DNA of 45,018 bases from Gammaproteobacteria bacterium (GTDB taxonomy: Bacteria > Pseudomonadota > Gammaproteobacteria > Acidiferrobacterales > SPGG2): contig JAOTYM010000018.1 in NCBI GenBank assembly GCA_029861845.1, positions 1 to 45,018 on the forward strand, in the 5' to 3' direction. The position numbers and the translations under genes were made by a program. This document shows positions 16,146 through 26,456 of the stretch, in pieces. The notes under the pieces were generated by a model that saw only the letters and a program-made list of their open reading frames with translations, was not told where the DNA came from and ran no database searches. How positions within the stretch are numbered: the stretch's first letter is position 1; each line of letters begins with the position of its first letter.

Positions 16146-16442
16146 ATGGATGAAAAAACCACCATTGAACTCGAGGCTGCTACTTTCCGGCGCTTGCTGC
16201 AGCACCTTTCAGAGCGTACGGACGTACAGAATATCGAGCTTATGAATTTGGCGAGCTTTTGCCGCAACTGCCTATCCAAATGGTACCGCGCTGCCGCCGA
16301 GGAGCGGGGAATTGACATGTCGTATGAAGAGGCACGCGAGCTTGTTTACGGTATGCCATACAGTGAGTGGAAGTCCAAATACCAACGGGACACCACCCCC
16401 GAACAACAAGCAGCGTTTGAGGCAACGCAGACTAGGGACTAG
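16146..16442 (+). CDS. DUF1244 family protein
   Basis: This small 98-residue protein is highly characteristic of DUF1244. It contains RRLLQHLSERTDVQNIELMN, then a CRNCLSKW motif with C-x2-C, then EEARELVYGMPYSEWKSKYQ. Its function is unknown; the pair of Cys suggests metal or redox chemistry. It sits 36 nt upstream of gshA on the same strand and is probably co-transcribed with it. Confidence 0.92.
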   Translation: MDEKTTIELEAATFRRLLQHLSERTDVQNIELMNLASFCRNCLSKWYRAAAEERGIDMSYEEARELVYGMPYSEWKSKYQRDTTPEQQAAFEATQTRD

Positions 16443-16478
16443 GCATAGGCCGTAATTGCTGGTGCACTGTTACCAGAC

Positions 16479-18032
16479 ATGCAGCGTTTAACTCGACTCC
16501 TAAGGGCCGATGAGCGCAGCCTTTTGCGAGGTGGCAAGAAGGGTCTCGAAAAAGAGAGTCTGCGGGTAACGCCCACCGGAAAGATCGCACAGGCGCCCCA
16601 TCCTGTCACGCTAGGGTCCGCCCTAACTCACCCACACATCACTACAGATTATTCCGAGGCCTTGCTGGAGTTTATAACGCCACCTTTCGCGGATGTACGT
16701 CAATCGCTCGAGTTTCTCCACCATATCCACCAGTTTGTATACCGCAACCTTGGGGATGAGATGTTGTGGGCGAGTAGCATGCCGTGCCCATTAAAGGGGG
16801 CAAAGCCGATTCCCATAGCCAGTTATGGAAGTTCGAATGTCGGTACCATGAAGCACGTGTACCGGCGCGGTCTAGAGAATCGTTACGGTGGATTGATGCA
16901 GGTGATTGCGGGAGTGCATTTCAATTATTCGCTGCCTGAGGACCTTTGGCCGTTCCTGCAGTCTTTTGAGAAAGACTCACGGACGCCTCAGGAATTCATC
17001 TCTGACTCCTACTTCGCCTTGATACGGAACTTCCAGCGTTTGGGTTGGTTGGTTCCCTATCTATTTGGGACATCACCGGTGGTGTGCAAATCTTTCCTGA
17101 GCAATCGTGCCAACGGTCTTAGTGAGTTCGATAATGGCACTTATTTTGCGCCATATGCGACGTCGTTGCGGATGAGCGATATCGGTTACAAGAACAAGGT
17201 GCAGGCCAGCCTAAACATTTCCTACAACAACCTTGATGAATACGTCGCAGATCTTGGGCGTGTAATCGAGACACCTCATTCGGACTACGAAAAGATAAGT
17301 GTGGTTGTGAACGGCGAGTACAAGCAACTAAACGCCAACATTTTGCAGATCGAAAACGAGTACTACAGTTTTATTCGCCCAAAGCAGGTCGCTCGATCAG
17401 GAGAAAAACCGACCCTGGCACTCAAACGTAGGGGCGTCCAATATGTTGAGCTACGCGCGCTAGATGTCAACATCTTCGATCCTCTAGGGGTGAACGAAGA
17501 CGAACTACGGTTCCTAGAAGCGTTCCTGGTTCTTTGTTTGCTTCTAGAGAGCCCTCTAATCAGCCCGGCGGAACAAGGGGAGATTTATCGTAACGAAAGT
17601 ACGATAGCTTCTCACGGGCGAGATCCTGAATCTAAATTGCTGCGACATGGCAAGGCACAAACCGTAATGCAATGGGCCATCGAAACATGTGAGATGATGA
17701 AAGGTATCTGTGAAGTCTTGGATGAGAATGAGCCTCATCCAAGCTATGCACGTGCCCTGGAGGCACAAACGAAATCGATCTTAGACCCCGAACAGACACC
17801 GTCGGCGAGAATGCTCACGGAGATGCGTGCTCGTGAAATATCGTTTTTCGGTTTCGCTATGGATATGTCTCAAAGGCACAAAGCATATTTTTCTAGGCGG
17901 CCGATGGCGGATGCCCAAATACAATATTTCGAGGATGCAACGCGACAATCCATCGCAGACCAGCAAGAAATCGAAGCCGCCGATGAGCTCTCGTTCGGTG
18001 AGTATCTTAAGAGATATTTCGCACAGTCCTGA
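16479..18032 (+). CDS. gshA: Glutamate-cysteine ligase
   Basis: The 517-residue enzyme makes gamma-glutamylcysteine from Glu, Cys and ATP, the first and rate-limiting step of glutathione synthesis in the cytoplasm. It matches the E. coli type along its length (E. coli about 518 residues). Landmarks are GLEKESLRV, LGSALTHPHITTDYSEALLEFITPP, NRYGGLMQVIAGVHFNYS, PYATSLRMSDIGY and LQIENEYYSFIRPK. The upstream DUF1244 gene and downstream DUF4197 gene are on the same strand. The gshB partner is not in this window. No strong ribosome site precedes the ATG. Confidence 0.97.
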   Translation: MQRLTRLLRADERSLLRGGKKGLEKESLRVTPTGKIAQAPHPVTLGSALTHPHITTDYSEALLEFITPPFADVRQSLEFLHHIHQFVYRNLGDEMLWASSMPCPLKGAKPIPIASYGSSNVGTMKHVYRRGLENRYGGLMQVIAGVHFNYSLPEDLWPFLQSFEKDSRTPQEFISDSYFALIRNFQRLGWLVPYLFGTSPVVCKSFLSNRANGLSEFDNGTYFAPYATSLRMSDIGYKNKVQASLNISYNNLDEYVADLGRVIETPHSDYEKISVVVNGEYKQLNANILQIENEYYSFIRPKQVARSGEKPTLALKRRGVQYVELRALDVNIFDPLGVNEDELRFLEAFLVLCLLLESPLISPAEQGEIYRNESTIASHGRDPESKLLRHGKAQTVMQWAIETCEMMKGICEVLDENEPHPSYARALEAQTKSILDPEQTPSARMLTEMRAREISFFGFAMDMSQRHKAYFSRRPMADAQIQYFEDATRQSIADQQEIEAADELSFGEYLKRYFAQS

Positions 18033-18239
18033 ACGGTGCCGCGGCGAGCGGTTGAATTGGGACCAAGTGCATCCATAGCTAACCCGCACCCGCGGTACGG
18101 TCATTAGCCCTAATACGCCGGCGGTACCGTAAATCCGTATCATTTGGTCAGGTTTCCGATGACCGGTTGGGGTTCGATACTTGTCAGAATCGGGTTTCGC
18201 GTGGACAATGGATTCCGTCCGGTACGGGGGCCTACCGAG

Positions 18240-18992
18240 ATGAAGGTGCCGCGTCAAAGATCCGTATACGTGCTTGGTGTGTTGTTGGCCGCGTTGTCAT
18301 TTGCTATCGGCAGCGATACGGCACAAGGCGATTGGCTAAAAAAAGCCAAAGAGCTACTTAAGGGGAAAACGAGTTCCGGTCAGCTTACGACGGCGGAAAT
18401 CGGCGCTGGCCTCAAAGATGCACTTCGGGTTGGCACTGAAAACGTCGTCGGCAAATTAGGTCGATCCGACGGATTCAACGCCGACCCCAGTATCCATATT
18501 CCCTTACCCAAGAGTCTCGAGAATGTTCAGTCCAAGCTGCGAAAAGTCGGTTTGAGTTCCCTTCTCGATGACCTTGAACTTCGGCTCAATCGCGCCGCGG
18601 AGAGCGCCACACCAAAGGCCAAGAAGCTCTTCTGGCAGGCTATCAATGATATGACGCTCGACGATGTCAAAGGAATCTACAAGGGACCCGATGATGCCGC
18701 GACGCAGTATTTCCAAGGCAAGATGTCGGCCCCGCTGGCAGCGGAGATGCAACCCATCGTGGATGGCAGTCTGGCCGAAGTAGGGGCGGTACAGGCGTTT
18801 GACAATGTTATGGAAAAATACCATGCATTGCCGTTTGTTCCGGAAATAGACGCAGACTTGACCACGTTTGTTATCGAGAAAGGTATGGATGGGATCTTTT
18901 ATTATCTGGCGCGGGAAGAGGCCGAGATCCGTAAGGACCCGGTCAAACAGACCACTGACTTGCTGAGACGTGTTTTCGGCAAACAATCATAG
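18240..18992 (+). CDS. DUF4197 domain secreted protein
   Basis: ATG 18240 is chosen because it opens directly into a signal peptide ([23 protein letters not shown]) and follows a GGGG stretch; upstream in-frame starts add an implausible leader. The 250-residue product has the DUF4197 pattern. It shows [27 protein letters not shown] early, ALFW-like residues in [26 protein letters not shown] in the middle, and a helical end. It is predicted to be periplasmic and all-helical, with no known activity. Confidence 0.9.
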   Translation: MKVPRQRSVYVLGVLLAALSFAIGSDTAQGDWLKKAKELLKGKTSSGQLTTAEIGAGLKDALRVGTENVVGKLGRSDGFNADPSIHIPLPKSLENVQSKLRKVGLSSLLDDLELRLNRAAESATPKAKKLFWQAINDMTLDDVKGIYKGPDDAATQYFQGKMSAPLAAEMQPIVDGSLAEVGAVQAFDNVMEKYHALPFVPEIDADLTTFVIEKGMDGIFYYLAREEAEIRKDPVKQTTDLLRRVFGKQS

Positions 18993-19012
18993 AGTTAACA
19001 AACAAACCAGTT

Positions 19013-19333
19013 GTGACTACACAGCGTGTCATCGAACAAATGCTCAACGACGAGTTGCAGCCTTTGCACCTCGAAGTTCTTAACGAGAGCCATATGCATA
19101 ATGTGCCACCGGGTTCTGAGTCCCATTTCAAGGTGACCGTCGTATCCCAGAAGTTTGAAGGCGAAATGCTGGTTGCGCGTCATCGCCTAGTTAACGATAT
19201 TCTCGCCGATCTACTCGATAGTCAGATACATGCGCTGGCGTTACATACGCTGACGCGAGATGAGTGGTTTGAGCGCGGTAATGACGAACGCGATTCGCCG
19301 CCCTGTCTGGGAGGTTCGAAGGCCGACGGGTAG
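19013..19333 (+). CDS. BolA family protein
   Basis: The 106-residue product has the BolA fold signature [44 protein letters not shown], including the conserved His residues used with monothiol glutaredoxins to bind 2Fe-2S clusters. The GTG start at 19013 gives the usual BolA N-terminus; an internal ATG at 19040 would truncate it. It lies 20 nt after the DUF4197 gene and is probably co-transcribed. The tail after about residue 90 is variable, as in the family. Confidence 0.92.
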   Translation: MTTQRVIEQMLNDELQPLHLEVLNESHMHNVPPGSESHFKVTVVSQKFEGEMLVARHRLVNDILADLLDSQIHALALHTLTRDEWFERGNDERDSPPCLGGSKADG

Positions 19334-19380
19334 CAGCCCTAAGGTAGACAACTAAATACCTGGGCCGGAGGGTAGTAATC

Positions 19381-20382
19381 ATGATTAGAAAATCTTTGTG
19401 GGCGTTTATTGTCGGCACTTTTTTCCTATATTCGGCCGCGCAGTCCGCCGTCGAACCGTCCGCCAGGAAAATCGTTCAGAAGACCCTGCCATCGGTAGTA
19501 TTGTTATTGATGGAGGATGCCCATGGCCAACAGACTTCATTGGGCAGCGGATTTTTTGTACGCGATGGTGTTATTGCGGCGGGCCTGCATGTCATCGACG
19601 GTGCCCATAAGGGCTACTATAAACACGTTGCTCGCAAGAAAAAGTATCCACTTGCCGGTGTGGTTGCGATAGACCGTACACACGATCTGGTGTTACTCGC
19701 GGCGCCCGGTGCAAAGGCGACACCATTGCCACTCGGTGATAGCGACGAGGTGGCGGTTGGAGATCTGATCTACGCTATCGGAAATCCTAGAGGTTACGAA
19801 GGCACCGTTTCACAGGGTATTGTAAGTGGTATCCGTGAAGCAGACTCCCGCACGCTGTTACAGATCACGGCGCCGGTCTCGCGAGGCAGTAGTGGTGGCC
19901 CGGTGTTAGGTGCCGATGGAAAAGTTGTCGGTATGGCGATGGCGACGCATGGCGGTGGTCAAAATTTGAATTTCGCTTTACCGGTTGCTTACGTTCGAGC
20001 ATTGTTAGCGGAGATGAAGCCGATTACGCCGCTGTCTGCACAAAAGCGTAACGGTGTTCGCAAGATTGCCAGTCGTAGCGCGGTGCAACGTTTCGACGAT
20101 GCGGTCGAGGGCACTCATTTCACATGGGATCGTTATGGCCGTGAAGGCCGGTATTACTCTTTCTCATTGCGCAATCATTTACGCCAGCCAATCAAAGAAG
20201 TGTATTTCATGGTGGCATTTTATGATGGCGACGGACAACCCGTACATGTGCAGTCTCGAAAATACGCGGGATTCATTCCAGCCGGACTTGCGAAACGGAT
20301 GAACGGGGCGCTGGAGATTTACACCTCTGATCTCGCGGAACGGGTTGATATAAAGATCGTCAGTTTCGAAACGGTGCAGTAA
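19381..20382 (+). CDS. Periplasmic trypsin-like serine protease (S1C, no PDZ)
   Basis: The 333-residue protein has a signal peptide (SLWAFIVGTFFLYSAAQSA) and a chymotrypsin-fold protease domain. The triad is visible as H70 in AAGLHVID, D102 in THDLVLL and S171 in SRGSSGGPV, with the usual AIGNPRG segment between. It resembles the DegP/HtrA protease core but ends without a PDZ domain. A beta-rich C-terminal domain of about 110 residues (HFTWDRYGREGRYYSFSLRN...YFMVAFYDGDG) looks like an FxLYD-type module. The role is probably periplasmic proteolysis or quality control. Confidence 0.9.
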   Translation: MIRKSLWAFIVGTFFLYSAAQSAVEPSARKIVQKTLPSVVLLLMEDAHGQQTSLGSGFFVRDGVIAAGLHVIDGAHKGYYKHVARKKKYPLAGVVAIDRTHDLVLLAAPGAKATPLPLGDSDEVAVGDLIYAIGNPRGYEGTVSQGIVSGIREADSRTLLQITAPVSRGSSGGPVLGADGKVVGMAMATHGGGQNLNFALPVAYVRALLAEMKPITPLSAQKRNGVRKIASRSAVQRFDDAVEGTHFTWDRYGREGRYYSFSLRNHLRQPIKEVYFMVAFYDGDGQPVHVQSRKYAGFIPAGLAKRMNGALEIYTSDLAERVDIKIVSFETVQ

Positions 20383-20582
20383 CCCTATCCTTAGTCTGGG
20401 TTTATATTGTCGCGCTCGTTTCTGGAGTTGAACGTGCGCGCTATAGCTTTGTCTAATTGCAGTAGATCTCATTAGCGTTGCCTACGTTCGCAATTCTACG
20501 GTTTCGGGCATCTGCGTCTAACTGGTAACACGCGTACGCAACCTAAGAGGAAAGGATTCCACCATCAACCGGGCTACCAAGG

Positions 20583-21317
20583 ATGTGGCAGCTTATCGGC
20601 AAACTGGGCCCTAGGGCATTGGTGGCGCTTACCGCGACGGCGTTGCTATTAATGACCGGTGTCATCCTGTACGCGGTTCGTTCCGGCCACCCTGTGAGTG
20701 TCTTTGGTCTGAGTATTGACCCATCCAACGCGGAGCTTCAGGCAGAGGTTAGTGCTCTGCGAAAAAGGCTGGAGCAACGCGCTGCACCGAATCAAGAGCT
20801 CGAGCTACAGATCAACGACTTGACACGAAAGCTTGAGGAACGACCAACCATGGAAGAACTGGATGAGCTGAAGTCTCAAATAGCACAGGCGCTAACGCCC
20901 TCGGATTTGCCTGGTATCTGGGATGCTGGAATGTCAAAAGACGACATACTGACCCGCCTCAGGGTGATGAAGAAAAGTATAGACGATTATCAGAGGCTTG
21001 AGGGTAGTCCCGATTTCGTGTTTCTTAAGTTAGAACGAGAAATCTCAAATTCTGGGGGCGCTGTTAACACAAACATTGCCGGCGAAAACGAGCGCGATGT
21101 GTTTCGGTTGATTCAAACGGCGCTTCAATTCATAGATGCCTTCCAAGGCAACCCCGATGGCACGCAAGCCTCTACGAATCGAGCCCTAGAGGAATTCCAA
21201 CAGGCACACAATGCGAAGTTGCCGAAGGAGCAACAACTAAAACCACTCGGTTTTTTCGGCCGTCGGACGCTCACACTTATTCGCAACAAGTATTGGAAGA
21301 TTATTCAGAAATCATAA
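20583..21317 (+). CDS. Membrane-anchored coiled-coil protein with peptidoglycan-binding-like end
   Basis: This 244-residue protein has one N-terminal TM helix (ALVALTATALLLMTGVILYAV) and a heptad-rich coiled coil (about 50-100, AELQAEVSALRKRLEQRA...LDELKSQIAQAL). The C-terminal segment reads LIQTALQFIDAFQGNPDGTQASTNRALEEFQQAHN...LGFFGRRTLTLIRNKYW. That end has the spacing of a PG_binding_1 repeat (helix, G-x2-T or G-R-R-T-L), so it may touch peptidoglycan. The topology suggests an inner-membrane protein reaching into the periplasm. No family name can be given with certainty. Confidence 0.7.
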   Translation: MWQLIGKLGPRALVALTATALLLMTGVILYAVRSGHPVSVFGLSIDPSNAELQAEVSALRKRLEQRAAPNQELELQINDLTRKLEERPTMEELDELKSQIAQALTPSDLPGIWDAGMSKDDILTRLRVMKKSIDDYQRLEGSPDFVFLKLEREISNSGGAVNTNIAGENERDVFRLIQTALQFIDAFQGNPDGTQASTNRALEEFQQAHNAKLPKEQQLKPLGFFGRRTLTLIRNKYWKIIQKS

Positions 21318-21361
21318 ACCAAAAATTGTTGTGGCCGGTTAGAGAAGTTCGCTAGCCAGGT

Positions 21362-23128
21362 TTACGAGCGGCTCTGCTCTTTTTCGATTTTGGCCCACGA
21401 ATCCCGTAGGGTGACGGTTCGGTTGAACACCAATTTCTCTTCGGACGAATCGGCTGAATCAACACAGAAGTAGCCCTGTCGTTCGAACTGGTATCTAGTT
21501 TCGGGCGCAGCCCCGGCCAGACTTGGTTCGACTTGGCTAGTCGTCAATATGTCGATTGAATCCGGATTAAGCGAGGCCTTGAAGTCGGCACCATCGCTAG
21601 CTGGGTTTGCATTGCGGAACAGGCGATCGTAAAGGCGCACTTCGACCTCAAGCGCGTGCTCGGCGGACACCCAGTGTAGTGTTCCCTTGACCTTACGACC
21701 ATCCGGTGCGGATCCACCGCGTGTGTCGGGATCGTACGTGCAATGTAGCTCGGTGATCTCGCCAGTTTTTGAGTCCTTAACTACGCTAGTGCATTTGACA
21801 AAATACGCGTACCGCAGCCGCACCTCGCGTCCTGGTGCTAGGCGAAAGAATTTCTTGGGCGGATCCTCCATAAAATCGTCGCGCTCAATGTAGAGTAGGC
21901 GCGAGAACGGCACCTTTCTTGTGCCCATGGTGAGATCATTCGGGTGATTGGGTGCGCCGAATTCTTCAACCTGGCCTTCGGGATAATTGTCGATGACCAT
22001 TCTTAGCGGTCGTAAAACACACATTCGGCGTGGCGTGTTTTTCTCAAGATCTTCCCGCACGCAATTTTCCAGCAAGCCCATCTCGATAATGTTGTCTTTT
22101 TTCGTAATGCCAACACGCCCACAGAAGTCTCGTATCGCCGCTGGTGTATAGCCCCGTCGTCGCATCCCCACTAGTGTCGGCATGCGAGGATCATCCCATC
22201 CGCTGACATGTCCCTGTTCAACCAATTCATTTAGCATGCGCTTGCTCATGATGGTGTAATTCAGCGACAAACGTGAGAATTCGATCTGTTGCGGGTGGCA
22301 ATCGACTTCGAGCTCATCGAGATACCAGTCATAGAGTGGACGATGATCCTCAAACTCCAGAGTGCACAGTGAGTGTGTCACGCGCTCAATCGAATCGGAC
22401 AGACACTGCGTAAAATCATACATTGGATATATGCACCATTTGTCGCCGGTCATCTGATGTGCCATATGACGGATTCGATAAATGATCGGGTCTCTCATGT
22501 TAAGGTTGGGTGAAGCCATGTCCACCTTAGCGCGAAGAACGTGCGCGCCATCCTTAAATTCTCCCGCCCGCATGCGTTCAAAAAGATCCAGGTTTTCCTC
22601 GACGGAACGATTTCGATACGGGCTGTTCTTACCAGGTTCTGTCAATGTGCCGCGATGACTTCGAATCTCATCGGCACTCAAACTATCTACGTACGCCTTG
22701 CCCATTTTTACTAGTTGCACCGCATAGTCGTAGAGTTGATCGAAGTAGTCCGATGAATGGCGCAGGCGGTCACCCCAATCAAACCCAAGCCAACGTACAT
22801 CAGCCTTTATCGACTCGACGTATTCCATAGTTTCCTTTAGTGGATTTGTATCGTCGAAGCGCATATAACACACGCCATCGAATTCAAGCGCTACGCCAAA
22901 ATTTAGACAGATAGATTTTGCATGACCGATATGCAGATATCCGTTGGGCTCGGGTGGGAACCGGGTTACAACCTGACCACCATTCTTGTTCGATTTGATA
23001 TCTTCCGTAATGATAATGCGGATGAAATCCAACGGAGGCGCTGTGCTCTTCTGCACGTCCTTAGTGGCACTGTTCGGCGGGTTTGAGTCGCTATTCATGT
23101 CTGACATCCGGCGAAGACTGACAAGCAT
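21362..23128 (-). CDS. glnS: Glutaminyl-tRNA synthetase
   Basis: This class I synthetase charges tRNA-Gln with Gln and ATP. The Rossmann domain contains [15 protein letters not shown] (HIGH motif) and RFDDTNP. The second signature is TIMSKRML (MSK motif), and the C-terminal anticodon-binding barrels follow with [13 protein letters not shown] and [24 protein letters not shown]. The residues EGYFCVD and [17 protein letters not shown] near the end match the family. I take ATG 23128, with GGAG 13 nt upstream; ATGs at 23107 and 23098 and a TTG at 23170 are alternatives. The extra N-terminal 20-30 residues are Ser/Pro/Asn-rich and probably disordered. Confidence 0.96.
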   Translation of the reverse strand: MLVSLRRMSDMNSDSNPPNSATKDVQKSTAPPLDFIRIIITEDIKSNKNGGQVVTRFPPEPNGYLHIGHAKSICLNFGVALEFDGVCYMRFDDTNPLKETMEYVESIKADVRWLGFDWGDRLRHSSDYFDQLYDYAVQLVKMGKAYVDSLSADEIRSHRGTLTEPGKNSPYRNRSVEENLDLFERMRAGEFKDGAHVLRAKVDMASPNLNMRDPIIYRIRHMAHQMTGDKWCIYPMYDFTQCLSDSIERVTHSLCTLEFEDHRPLYDWYLDELEVDCHPQQIEFSRLSLNYTIMSKRMLNELVEQGHVSGWDDPRMPTLVGMRRRGYTPAAIRDFCGRVGITKKDNIIEMGLLENCVREDLEKNTPRRMCVLRPLRMVIDNYPEGQVEEFGAPNHPNDLTMGTRKVPFSRLLYIERDDFMEDPPKKFFRLAPGREVRLRYAYFVKCTSVVKDSKTGEITELHCTYDPDTRGGSAPDGRKVKGTLHWVSAEHALEVEVRLYDRLFRNANPASDGADFKASLNPDSIDILTTSQVEPSLAGAAPETRYQFERQGYFCVDSADSSEEKLVFNRTVTLRDSWAKIEKEQSRS

Positions 23129-23188
23129 TTTACCATCTTTGCTCCCCGGAATAGGGGTTGTGGTGATCAACGGGTTAACGCAGTAAAC

Positions 23189-25483
23189 ATGCTAGACGCT
23201 TATACAGATTGGCTACTTCGATGGCACAAGGCAGTTGTCATTGCCATACTGGCAGTCGTCGTGCCCTTAAGCATCGGCGCGTCCCGTCTAACTATCACTA
23301 ACGACATGCGCGCCTATTTTAGTCCCGATAATCCCCAACTTGCGGCGTTCGATGCGCTAGAAGACGTATTTAACAAACAGGATGATGTGTTCCTGTTTGT
23401 CGTGCCACGCAGCGGCGATATCTTCAATGCACATGTGCTAATGCTGGTGTGGGAGTTAACCGAGTTTGGTTGGCAATCACCCTATTCGACAAGAGTAAGC
23501 TCGCTCGCCAACTATCAGCATACACACGCCAGGGGTGATGAGCTTTTTGTCATAGACTTGATTGCGGACCCTAAGAAATTGGATGCAGCTGCGATTGCGA
23601 GCATTAAGCGCATCAGTCTAAACGAACCCAGCCTTGTCGGTACCCTCGTAGCACCTGACGGTAGCGCGACTGGGATCGATATTACGTTAGCGATGCCGCC
23701 CGCCGATCTGAATGCTAACGATGAGATTGTCGAGTTTATGCGATCTCACTTGCCGGAGTTTCGTGCACGTTATCCAGAGGTAGAGATACTTTTGGGCGGC
23801 AGCGCGACCATGAATGTCACGCTCGGTGAGGCGGTCGAACAGGATCTGCGCAATCTGGTCGCCTTGAGTTACTTGATCATTATTGTCGGCCTGCTGCTGT
23901 TTCTACGCCAGCTTGGTGGCACTGTTGCCACCGTACTGGTAGTCACGATGGCAATCGCCAGTACCATGGGCTTGTTTGGTTGGCTCAGGGTTGTACTGGA
24001 GGCGGTAGCTGGGTTTGTACCGAGTGTCGTCATGACCATCGCGGTCGCCGACTCGGTCCACATTTTGGTGAGTTATTACTATGAGCGACGCCGTGGCCAG
24101 CAGAAAGAGGCGGCGATTCGAGAGTCGCTACGAATCAATGCGGCACCTGTACTCATCACCAGTATTACCACCATCATTGGTATGTTAGCGCTAAATTTTA
24201 GCGATTCACCTCCTTACCGAGACCTTGGCAATATGGTAGCAGTAGGTGTTCTCATCGCCTACGGCCTTTCTATGTCGTTTCTCCCTGCCTTACTGGCGTG
24301 GACATCGGTGGGAAATGTGGCCCGGGGACAGAGTTTGGAGGCGTCGATGCGTGTGTTTGCGGATTGGGTAATTCGCCGCCAGAAAGCGCTGCTTGTCGGA
24401 ATGTCGGTGTCGATAATCATACTTGCCAGTTTTATCCCGAGGAATCAGCTTACCGAACGTTGGCAAAATTATTTTGATGATACGTTTGAGATAAAAAACA
24501 CTATCGAAATCGTCAACCACAAGTTGGGTAGCGTCCATGCGATTCGGTATGGATTGGATACTGGGGTTGATCAAGGAATCAATGAGCCGGCCTATCTGGC
24601 CGCCGTCGATCGATTTGCCGAGTGGTACCGCCAGCAGCCGGGGGTCAGTCACGTCACCAAGATAACAGACGTGATCAAGCGCCTGAACATGAACATGCAT
24701 GGTGATGACCCCGAGTGGTACCGGCTGCCGCAAAGTCGTGAGTTGGCAGCACAGTATTTGTTACTCTATGAATTGTCATTGCCGCAAGGTCTCGGGCTTG
24801 AGAGCACCATCAACGTTAGTCGATCGGCAACCCAGTTTATCGTCGGCATAGAAAAAACCGATTCCGAGCGACTGATTGAATTAGACCGCAAGGCGCAGGC
24901 GTGGTTACGCGCGTACGCACCGGAAATTCGTGTGGCCGAGGGAACCGGACTGGATATGGTGTTTGCGCATATCAATCACCGAAATATCCGCAGCCTGTTA
25001 GTGGGAGTGGCGCTGGCTTTGGTACTGATATCATTGCTGCTGATCGTTGCTCTACGCTCAGTAAAACTAGGACTGATGAGCCTAGTCACTAACCTTGCGC
25101 CGGCGGGACTGGCATATGGTACCTGGGGGCTGTTCGTCGGCTGGATAGACCTTTCTGCGTCAGTCGTGATGTGTATGAGTCTTGGAATCGTGGTCGATGA
25201 TACCGTGCACTTTCTCAGCAAGTATTTGCGCGCGCGGCGTGAGCAACGGCTAACGGCGGCTGAGGGGATGCGTTATGCCTTCAACACGGTAGGGGTAGCA
25301 TTGTGTATCACCTCGGTCGTGTTGGTCGCTGGCTTTCTGGTTCTAGGTGCTTCACATTTTTCGCCGACGTGGACCACGGGGATCCTGATCGCTATTACGC
25401 TGGGTTATGCGCTCGTCATCGATTTTCTGTTTCTGCCACCACTATTACTGGCATTAGACAAACGTTGGCATATCAGGTTCTGA
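23189..25483 (+). CDS. RND-superfamily exporter, MMPL type
   Basis: A 764-residue inner-membrane transporter with two similar halves, each having one TM helix, a large periplasmic loop and a block of five TM helices. The first half shows [22 protein letters not shown] and the second [20 protein letters not shown], the paired TM4/TM10 motifs of predicted RND exporters. No fusion protein or outer-membrane partner is adjacent, so it probably moves lipids, hopanoid-like or other hydrophobic compounds on its own; that is inference from the subfamily. It starts close to and divergent from glnS. Confidence 0.9.
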   Translation: MLDAYTDWLLRWHKAVVIAILAVVVPLSIGASRLTITNDMRAYFSPDNPQLAAFDALEDVFNKQDDVFLFVVPRSGDIFNAHVLMLVWELTEFGWQSPYSTRVSSLANYQHTHARGDELFVIDLIADPKKLDAAAIASIKRISLNEPSLVGTLVAPDGSATGIDITLAMPPADLNANDEIVEFMRSHLPEFRARYPEVEILLGGSATMNVTLGEAVEQDLRNLVALSYLIIIVGLLLFLRQLGGTVATVLVVTMAIASTMGLFGWLRVVLEAVAGFVPSVVMTIAVADSVHILVSYYYERRRGQQKEAAIRESLRINAAPVLITSITTIIGMLALNFSDSPPYRDLGNMVAVGVLIAYGLSMSFLPALLAWTSVGNVARGQSLEASMRVFADWVIRRQKALLVGMSVSIIILASFIPRNQLTERWQNYFDDTFEIKNTIEIVNHKLGSVHAIRYGLDTGVDQGINEPAYLAAVDRFAEWYRQQPGVSHVTKITDVIKRLNMNMHGDDPEWYRLPQSRELAAQYLLLYELSLPQGLGLESTINVSRSATQFIVGIEKTDSERLIELDRKAQAWLRAYAPEIRVAEGTGLDMVFAHINHRNIRSLLVGVALALVLISLLLIVALRSVKLGLMSLVTNLAPAGLAYGTWGLFVGWIDLSASVVMCMSLGIVVDDTVHFLSKYLRARREQRLTAAEGMRYAFNTVGVALCITSVVLVAGFLVLGASHFSPTWTTGILIAITLGYALVIDFLFLPPLLLALDKRWHIRF

Positions 25484-25533
25484 TGGTAGTCTGTCCTTGG
25501 TAACCTGGGGACCATGAATGCGAGGGAGAAAAA

Positions 25534-26232
25534 ATGGCAAGCACGATACTGATCACTGGCGCCAATCGTGGCATCGGGTTTGAGTTTACCCAACAGTATG
25601 CCGAGGCCGGTTGGCGAGTGATTGCCTGTTGTCGCGAACCCGATAACGCGCAGAGGTTGGACGGTGTAAGAAACGATCACGAAGAAGAGGTGAGTATACA
25701 TAGGCTCGATGTAACCAATTCCGAGCACATAAAGGCGTTGGCGGCCTCGATAGGAGATACGCCCATCGACATTCTGTTGAACAATGCTGGCATCTACGGT
25801 AGGCGCGACGCTATCCTGGGTAATACCGACGAGGACCAATGGCTTGAGACATTTCGCGTAAATACGATCGCACCGATAAAGGTCATGGAGGCCTTTATCG
25901 ATGTGGTAGCCGCTAGCAAACGCAAAGTGTTTGCGAGCATCACAAGTAAGATGGGCAGTATCGCAGATAATACGTCAGGCGGTAGCTATGTGTATCGTTC
26001 GTCTAAAGCCGCGTTGAATGCGGCCATGAAGAGTGCCGCCAATGACCTCAAGGGTCGCGGTATTAGTGTAGTGGTGATACACCCCGGATGGGTACGGACA
26101 GATATGGGTGGCCCGGGTGCGTTGCTAAGGGTCGAACAAAGTGCGAAGTCGATCCGCGAACTGCTGGGGCGGGTTTCGGTTAAGGATACGGGCAAATTCT
26201 TTGACTATGACGGTACGGTAATACCCTGGTGA
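25534..26232 (+). CDS. Short-chain dehydrogenase/reductase
   Basis: The 232-residue Rossmann-fold oxidoreductase has the cofactor motif TGANRGIG (8-15), the NNAG motif (LLNNAGIYG) and the catalytic Y154-x3-K158 (YRSSKAAL). The catalytic Ser is in the ITSKMGS region. It is of the C-factor-like/sniffer type, with length and layout matching NAD(P)H-dependent carbonyl reductases. AGGGAGAAAA precedes the ATG. Its stop overlaps the following small gene by 4 nt when the GTG start there is used, which suggests co-transcription with the amidase genes. Confidence 0.93.
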   Translation: MASTILITGANRGIGFEFTQQYAEAGWRVIACCREPDNAQRLDGVRNDHEEEVSIHRLDVTNSEHIKALAASIGDTPIDILLNNAGIYGRRDAILGNTDEDQWLETFRVNTIAPIKVMEAFIDVVAASKRKVFASITSKMGSIADNTSGGSYVYRSSKAALNAAMKSAANDLKGRGISVVVIHPGWVRTDMGGPGALLRVEQSAKSIRELLGRVSVKDTGKFFDYDGTVIPW

Positions 26233-26456
26233 TCATTACGCTAATGAGCCGACTTTCCATCTCTGAACTGCAAGAAATGGCGCACCAAACCTTTGGGCGC
26301 AACTTATCAGAGGGCGAGATCGAGGTTTATCGAACACGCCTACCGGCCATGGTGCAGACGGTGACAATGTTAGAAGAATGGGAGTCGCGACTAGAAGATA
26401 CTGTCCCTGCCATCGTACACGTGACGCCGATAGTTCATACTGATGATCGCGAGTGA
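26229..26456 (+). CDS. Small AtzG-like protein upstream of amidase
   Basis: This 75-residue acidic helical protein (SISELQEMAHQTFGRNLSEGEIEVYRTRLPAMVQTV..., ending VHTDDRE) lies between the SDR and the amidase. In size, charge and place it resembles AtzG/DUF4089 partners that bind GatA-type amidases and stabilise them. The similarity is weak at sequence level. GTG 26229 overlaps the SDR stop (GTGA); ATG 26244 is an alternative start. Its 3' end overlaps the remaining 5' piece of the amidase gene by 14 nt. Confidence 0.65.
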   Translation: MIITLMSRLSISELQEMAHQTFGRNLSEGEIEVYRTRLPAMVQTVTMLEEWESRLEDTVPAIVHVTPIVHTDDRE